From Dugong dugon (Eukaryota; Chordata; Mammalia; Sirenia; Dugongidae): a stretch of 64,000 nt of DNA. The stretch spans positions 60,157,501 through 60,221,500 of the forward strand of contig CM057469.1 of NCBI GenBank assembly GCA_030035585.1, read 5' to 3'. Below the pieces are notes generated by a model, which did not search any database, had not been told where the DNA came from, and saw only the letters and a list, made by a program, of their open reading frames with translations. The position numbers and the translations under genes are program-made. Each line of letters begins with the position of its first letter. Position 1 is the stretch's first letter. Below, one piece after another: positions 58,785 to 64,000 of this stretch.

Positions 58785-59934
58785 AAAAGTTTACACACAA
58801 AATGTAACAATCTTTGTTTGTTACCAGGGATGGGAGGGGTGGGGGGGAGATACTAAATAGGCAATAGATAAGTGGTATCTTGGGTGAAGGGTGAGACAGT
58901 ACACAATACTGGGGAAACCAGCACAACTTGTGCAAGGAAAGGTCATGGAAGCTCCATAGACACTCCAAACTCCCTGAGGGACTGAATTGCTGGGCAGAGG
59001 GCTGTGGGGACCATGGTCTTGGGGAACATCTAGCTCAGCTGGCATTAGCACAGTTTATAAAGACAATGTTCTACATTCTACCTTGGTGAGTAGCGTCTGG
59101 GATCTTAAAAGCCTGTGAGCAGCCATCTAAGATACTCTACTGGTCTCATCCTTTCGGGATCAAGGGAGAATGAAGAGAACAGGATACAAGGAAAATATTA
59201 GTCTGAAGGACTAATGGACCATGGCTACCAAGGCCTCCACCAGACTGAGTCCAGTACAGCTAGATGGTGCCCGGCTACCACCACTGACTGCTCTGACTGG
59301 GATCACAACAGAGGGTTCTGGACAGAGATGGAGAAGGATGTAGAACAAAATTCTAACTTGCAAAATAAAGACCAGATTTACTGGCCTAAAGGAGACTTGA
59401 GAAACCCCAAGAGTATGGCCACCGGACACCCTTTTAGCTCAGTGGTGAAGTCACTTCTGAGGTTCACCGTTCAGCCGGGGAGTGGACAGCCTCATAAAAC
59501 CAAATGGGACTATTGAGGCACAGCAGTCCAGGGACAAGGGCTAGAAGGCAGAAGGGGACAAGAAAGCTGGTGATAGGGAACCCAAGGTTGAGTAAGGATA
59601 GTGTTGATGTGTTGTGAGGTTGTTAACCATTGTCATAGGGCAACATGTGTACTAACTGTTTAATGAGAAACTATTTTGTTCTGTAAACCTTCATCTAAAG
59701 TGAGAATAGCAGCAGTATTGAAAGAGTGTAGTCAATGTCACTAAACTGTGCATGTAGAAATTTTGGAAATGGTGTATATTTGGCTATGCATATTTTCACC
59801 AAAAAAAAAAGGTCAAGAAGAGAAAGGGTTGATATGCCATGGGGTTGTTAACTAATGTCGTAAAACAATGTTTGTACTACTGTTTCATGAGAAACTATTT
59901 GTTCTGTAAACCTTCACCTGAAGTACAATGAAAA
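58785..59934 (+). other. L1 copy B 3'UTR, with duplicated distal module and internal A-tract
   Basis: The proximal part (58785-59580) is GC-richer and includes a G-run (58838-58848). Then come module 1 (about 59583-59703), a middle segment (59704-59800) ending in an A-run (59801-59810), and module 2 (about 59811-59930). The terminal A-tail closes it. Modules 1 and 2 share 'gttgttaac', 'catgagaaactat'-like and 'tgttctgtaaaccttca' phrases. Confidence 0.85.
59214..59516 (+). other. 100-codon open frame inside L1 3'UTR
   Basis: The peptide begins MDHGYQGLHQTESSTARWC and ends near SGQPHKTKWDY. It aligns along its whole length with the frame at 22297-22596 (minus). No domain recognised. The antisense strand is also open (59211-59429). 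Copy A lacks the ATG and has deletions. Probably a composition effect of the GC-richer UTR. Confidence 0.3.
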
Positions 59935-59943
59935 AAAAATACA

Positions 59944-61340
59944 GATTAAATTATTATACAAAAAAATATTGTTAATAACTGTAAGTTGCCATTACCTGAG
60001 TTAATATTCTGTATGAGATAAATATGTCTTGCTTTACATAAATTTTCTCTCATAATATTTAAAATGATATTGTGATCTAGTTTGCATTATCCCTTTTAGA
60101 GAGAAATTTAGTACTTCAATCAAACATATGCAGTTAGTAATTTGGAACTGTGATTTCAGTTTAATTTTATATGACTTCAAATTGAGTAATCTTAACCACT
60201 TTACTACAGTATTTCTTTAAAAGCCTCTAAATGTAAACAAATTTCTCAATCAATTTACTTTTAATGTTTTTATACTCATTGATCATTTGCACATGGTATT
60301 ATTCAGGTGTATATTTATTATTGTAATAATAGTATTTAGTAGGATTTTTTCTTTCCTGATTCAGACTTGTTTAGAAAGCTTTTTATATCCATCTTAAAAA
60401 AACATACCTTGACTAACATGGAACACGCAGTTTACACAACAAAAATATACTGGCAGCATTATTAGGATGGCAATATGCCAAACCATATAGTAGAGGAGCT
60501 GATTGCATCCCTAAAGCAGGAAGCAAGCTGATTTTCCATTGACGTTTCTAATAATAATAGTTATTTTTATTATAGAAGATAAATTTCTTTAGCATATTTT
60601 CTGCATCTCTCCTGGTTTTAAGAGATCGTATACCAATTTTTTTTCGTACTTAATGTACTGAATATCTTTGTCTCAGCTTACTTATCACACAAATATGGTA
60701 ACGGTAGCATTGTCTAACGGTATCGGATACATACTAAGTGTTCAGGTAATAGCAGCAGTAATACTAGCAGCAGGGACAGCATTATTTCAGCAATAAGGAA
60801 AAAAAAAAAACCCAGACGTTATATTTGATACTCATAAAAATACAATTTGAAACATCTGAAAATAATTCCTGTGCTGCTGCTTCAGTCTGAAGTGTGTGGT
60901 TGGCAAGAGAAGAGAGCTGCTTCTGCTCTACTGCTATCCCATTAGAATAGCGACCCTCTGAAAGAGAGGGAGTTCCAAACACTAAAAATGAGTCCTTTAC
61001 AAATGTGTGTTGAATAAGTAGTGTAAGTGGATTCATGGGACTTCCTTTGAACTGTCATATTCTTGAGCTTCATTAGACTTTCAAGGATCTGTTAAAGCAC
61101 TGCATTAGAACCCAGGGACTGTCGTGGTTTACTTAATTCAAAGCACTGGTGTAAAGGAACCACTCAGCTTTCTAGTGAAGTGAAACAGTACTGCTCAGAC
61201 TGAACAGTCTGCTTATCATGAGCTAAAAGGGAAACCACCTCATTCAAAGGACAAGATACTGGTTTAATGTTTTCTGATATTGTATTCTTGCCTGTTATAA
61301 ACTGAAGCTTATCTGGCCTTGGAAAGATATCCTACCAGCA
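59944..61340. other. unassigned AT-rich DNA
   Basis: No gene or RNA gene seen. A-run at 60800-60811. The 84-codon minus frame at 60782-61036 has no known motif. Confidence 0.5.
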
Positions 61341-61351
61341 CCAGGAACACT

Positions 61352-61545
61352 TGCGGTGGAGTCTCCTCCAACTCATGGTGGCCCCATGTGTGTCAGAGTA
61401 GAACTGTGCTCCAAGGGTTTTCAAAGCTTGATTTTCTTAAAGTGGATTGTCAGGCCTGTTTTTTCAAAGCACCTCTGAGTAGAATCGCATTTCCAAACTT
61501 TGGGTTAGCAGCCTAGCGTGTTAACCATTTGCACTTCCCAGGGAC
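61352..61545 (-). mobile_element. AfroSINE-type SINE (antisense)
   Basis: 'ccaactcatggtggccccat', 'cagagtagaactgtgctcca', 'ggttttcaaagcttgatttt', 'aagtggattgtcaggcctg' and a head ending 'ccatttgcacttcccaggga'. Flanks CCAGGAACACT (61341-61351) and CCAGGGACACT (61538-61548) suggest a target duplication overlapping the head. Confidence 0.88.
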
Positions 61546-61548
61546 ACT

Positions 61549-61938
61549 GGAACAATATTCTAGACCTTCTAAACTTATAATATGTGGGGACTAGGTTTCA
61601 GTTTCTTTCTTCTTAAGCAACATTCAATGGCTCAGAAACTTACAGTGAGGGACCGACGAAATAAGGACTATTTAGTCTATAAAGATTAAAGTTTAGAAAA
61701 TAATTATGGGCAGGGCTACAAGATGAATAGTATTATACCACACTGTGTAATATTATAACTAGAACTTGTTCCTTAAAACTGAACAGTTCAATGTTCAATG
61801 AAAAATTAACGGAAGGCATTCCATTGCAAAGCAAATGAATTTTTATTTTTCAAGGGTGGCAATCAGCAAGTTAAACTTATTTTTCACTTGTGTATACTTT
61901 CAGGAACAAGATATTAGTTTAAAACACAATGGTATTGA
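61549..61938. other. unassigned non-coding DNA
   Basis: Nothing I can name. Confidence 0.5.
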
Positions 61939-61945
61939 TCCAGTG

Positions 61946-62075
61946 TCAGAAGAAAGGCTTGATGATCTACCCTGAAAAATCAGCCATTGAAAATCTTGTG
62001 GAACATGGCTCTGTTCTGACACTTACGGGGTCACCATGAGTTGGAGTTGACTTGATGGTAACATTTTTTAATTTG
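61946..62075 (+). mobile_element. AfroSINE-type SINE 3' part (sense), 5'-truncated
   Basis: 'cagaagaaaggcttgatgat', 'aaaaatcagccattgaaaat', 'ggaacatggctctgttctga' and 'gtcaccatgagttggagttg'. TCCAGTG flanks both sides (61939-61945, 62076-62082). The tRNA-like head is absent. Confidence 0.85.
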
Positions 62076-62082
62076 TCCAGTG

Positions 62083-63285
62083 GAGAAACCTTCAAGTCCT
62101 GATAAGATCATGGAACACTTTTTTCTTTTTTTTTTTTAAATAAGCATTTAGGGCCATGTTTGCCAATTCACCTTCTTTTCTACTGCATTTTTGGGATTTG
62201 TTGTTTAGATATTATTTGACAAATTCCAGAATGTACTACTTTACATCACATGGTATCCCATTATTATTCTTTTTAGAAAACAAAAGTAGTGAAACAATGC
62301 AAAAATGTTTAATGATGTTAATAATCCATCCCAATACCCTATTTCTCCAGCTTCCATTCACCTCCATCCTTGAGCTAAACATTTACTTTCACAGTCCACA
62401 GGAAGAATCTTTTTTCAAATGTCTTGCACGTGTGAGTGTGTCTGTGCATGCAGGGTAAGAATGTTAATATTTTATGAGATAAAGGAGCTAGCTTATTGGG
62501 AAAAATGCATTAATTCCATAGATAAATGCTTTTAAGCAACTATGAAATATAAGGCATTTTACTAGATAATGTCAATGGTGAAAATAAATATGGTTACTTA
62601 TCTTAGGGAGCAAATTTGCCAGTAATAGGATTAAGAAATACTCATAACACTAAAAATAGGTAAAAACATATTACAGGCCATATGGCTAGAACAAAGACTT
62701 TATAAGTTTGGGAACTGATTCAACCAAAAATACATTACGTATCTAATATGTGCTAGAATTTAAATGTAGTTATCTTTCTGAGTCTTCACGATAAGCCTGC
62801 TAAATCAACATTACTACCCACAAACCTGTAGAGGTTAATGACTACCTAGGTAACACACCCAAAACAGCACAGCTACATTATAATTACAGTTCTCATGAGG
62901 TAATCTAGGAAAGTTTCATGGTTGAAATTAGTTTAACTTTAGACAGTAGACAGAATTAACATAGAGAGAAACAGTGAGAATAGTATTTTATTTAATCATT
63001 CATTCAGTAAAAATATATTCTTTCTACAATCCATTAAATTCTGTCAGTCTCTGTACTTCAGAATAGAAAGTAAAATCATCATCATCAATGAATCCAGACC
63101 ACTGTGATTCTGGAATAGCAGTAGTCTGTCATATCCATCTTCACATGCTCTTCAGAGGAAAGTAAGCGATTGTTGACTGACTGAATTCACTTGACTAAAT
63201 AGAGCAAGACAAATAGGAAAACAAATAAGAACAATAAATGTTATAGGTGCTAGAATATATAGGTTAGAGTTTGGTCACAAGGGAT
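62083..63285. other. unassigned AT-rich DNA
   Basis: No gene seen. A 100-codon + frame at 62156-62458 is rich in Phe/Leu/Ser and has no recognised family. T-run at 62128-62138. Confidence 0.5.
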
Positions 63286-63289
63286 TCTT

Positions 63290-64000
63290 CATTTTCTTTG
63301 TTTTTGGTTATTGTACTTTAGAGGCAGGTTTACAGAGCAAATTAGTTTCTCATTAAACAATATACATATTGTTTCGTAACATTGGTTGCCAACCCCAGAA
63401 CATGTCAACACTCTCCCTTCTTGACCCTGGGTTCCCCATTACAAACTTTCCTGTCCTCTACTGCCTTCTCATCATTGCCCCTGGGCTGGTGTGCCCATTT
63501 AGTCTCGTTTTGGTTTATGGCCCTGTCTAATCTTTGGCTGAAGGGTGAACCTCAGGAGGGACTTCAGTACTGAGATAAAAGGTGTCCAGGGGCCATACTG
63601 TCAGGGTTTCTCCAGTCTCTGTCAGACCAGTAAGTCTGGACTTTTTGTGTGAGTCTGAATTTTGTTCTACATTTTTCTCCAGATCCATCAGGAACCCTCT
63701 ATTGTGATCCCTGCCAGAGTCGTCGGTAGTGGTAGCCAGGCACCATCTAGTGGTGCTGGACTCAATCTGGTGGAGGCTGTGGTAGTTGTGGCCCATTAGT
63801 CCTTTAAACTAATCTTTCCCTTGTGTCTTTGGTTTTCTTCATTCTCCCTTACTCCAGACAGGGCGGGACCAGTGAAGTAACTTAGATGGCCGCTCACAAG
63901 CTTTTAAGACCCCAGACGCTACTCACCAAATTAGGATGTAGAACATTTTCTTTATAAACTATGTTATGCCAATTGAGCTAGCTGTCCCCTGAGACCACGC
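63290..64000 (-). mobile_element. L1 3'UTR (antisense), cut by the window end
   Basis: Complement of an L1 3'UTR. A terminal module at 63312-63418 joins directly to the proximal UTR at 'cttgaccctgggttcccca', without the second module or internal A-tract found in the copies at 21863 and 59580. It is more diverged than those. The ORF of the L1, if present, lies beyond the window. Confidence 0.88.

Larger units (their letters stand above)
51832..59934 (+). mobile_element. L1 LINE, copy B, nearly full length (about 8.1 kb)
   Basis: A complete layout: 5'UTR, ORF1, spacer, ORF2 and 3'UTR with an A-tail. AAAAATACA occurs at 51823-51831 and 59935-59943 and may be the target duplication, though it overlaps the A-tail. 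ORF1 is open. ORF2 has several stops and shifts. Compared with copy A at 3300-10075 it has the distal 3'UTR modules and no LTR insertion. It is the youngest-looking autonomous LINE here but cannot move itself. Confidence 0.93.

Noticed and set aside
1-64000. A novel operon-like or defence system
   Set aside because: There is no gene cluster. All long frames belong to LINE fragments, and the rest is non-coding mammalian DNA.

Overview
This is mammalian nuclear DNA from an afrotherian, most probably an elephant (Proboscidea). Two repeat groups show this. One is a set of tRNA-derived SINEs of the AfroSINE type, with the 3' signature of a GTCGCTATGAGT-like core followed by GACTCGANGGCAAYGGGTTT. 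The other is BovB-like RTE LINEs of the kind described from elephant (RTE1_LA type). There are also afrotherian L1s and the mammal-wide MIR, MLT1 and old L1M repeats. The species is an inference from repeat families. No bacterial, viral or organellar gene is present.

I found no host protein-coding exon, no functional RNA gene and no CRISPR array. The window reads as intergenic or deep-intronic, AT-rich DNA built by repeated retroposition. Nearly every long open frame is a piece of a LINE.

Layout. 1-1040: unassigned. 1046-1602: 3' ends of two antisense L1s, then an antisense SINE. 2810-10870: a nested stack. An old L1M on the + strand is split by a younger L1 (about 3300-10075), which is itself split by an antisense MaLR-type LTR with 5-bp target duplications. 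The L1M tail is split again by a SINE. 10875-14420: mostly unassigned. 14430-16400: LTR fragment, antisense L1 3' end, a possible antisense processed retrocopy, and two SINEs head to head. 17386-23590: RTE fragments, a GC-richer LTR-like stretch carrying AATAAA, an antisense RTE with 9-bp duplications, an antisense L1 3' end with 17-bp duplications, and a short internally deleted RTE derivative. 25199-28580: SINEs, an antisense old L1 3' region and an MLT1 LTR. 29000-35093: SINEs, MIRs and unassigned DNA. 35662-39974: two antisense RTEs, the second about 3.2 kb and near full length, inserted in the flank of the first. 40215-44880: SINEs, a + strand RTE and an LTR with a 64-bp GT tract. 46560-51195: old L1M and MIR remnants. 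51832-59934: a nearly full-length + strand L1 with 5'UTR, an open 314-codon ORF1, a disabled ORF2 and a modular 3'UTR. 59944-64000: unassigned DNA, two SINEs, and an antisense L1 3'UTR running off the window end.

How the parts relate. The L1s and RTEs supplied the retroposition machinery. The AfroSINEs share their 3' tail with the RTEs, the known way a SINE uses a partner LINE's reverse transcriptase. All autonomous copies here are dead: each ORF2 or RTE frame carries stops or frameshifts. I did not find an undescribed gene system. The observations most worth a second look concern retroelement structure: the layered L1 3'UTR, paired RTE insertions at overlapping target sites, and a mini-RTE made only of RTE ends.
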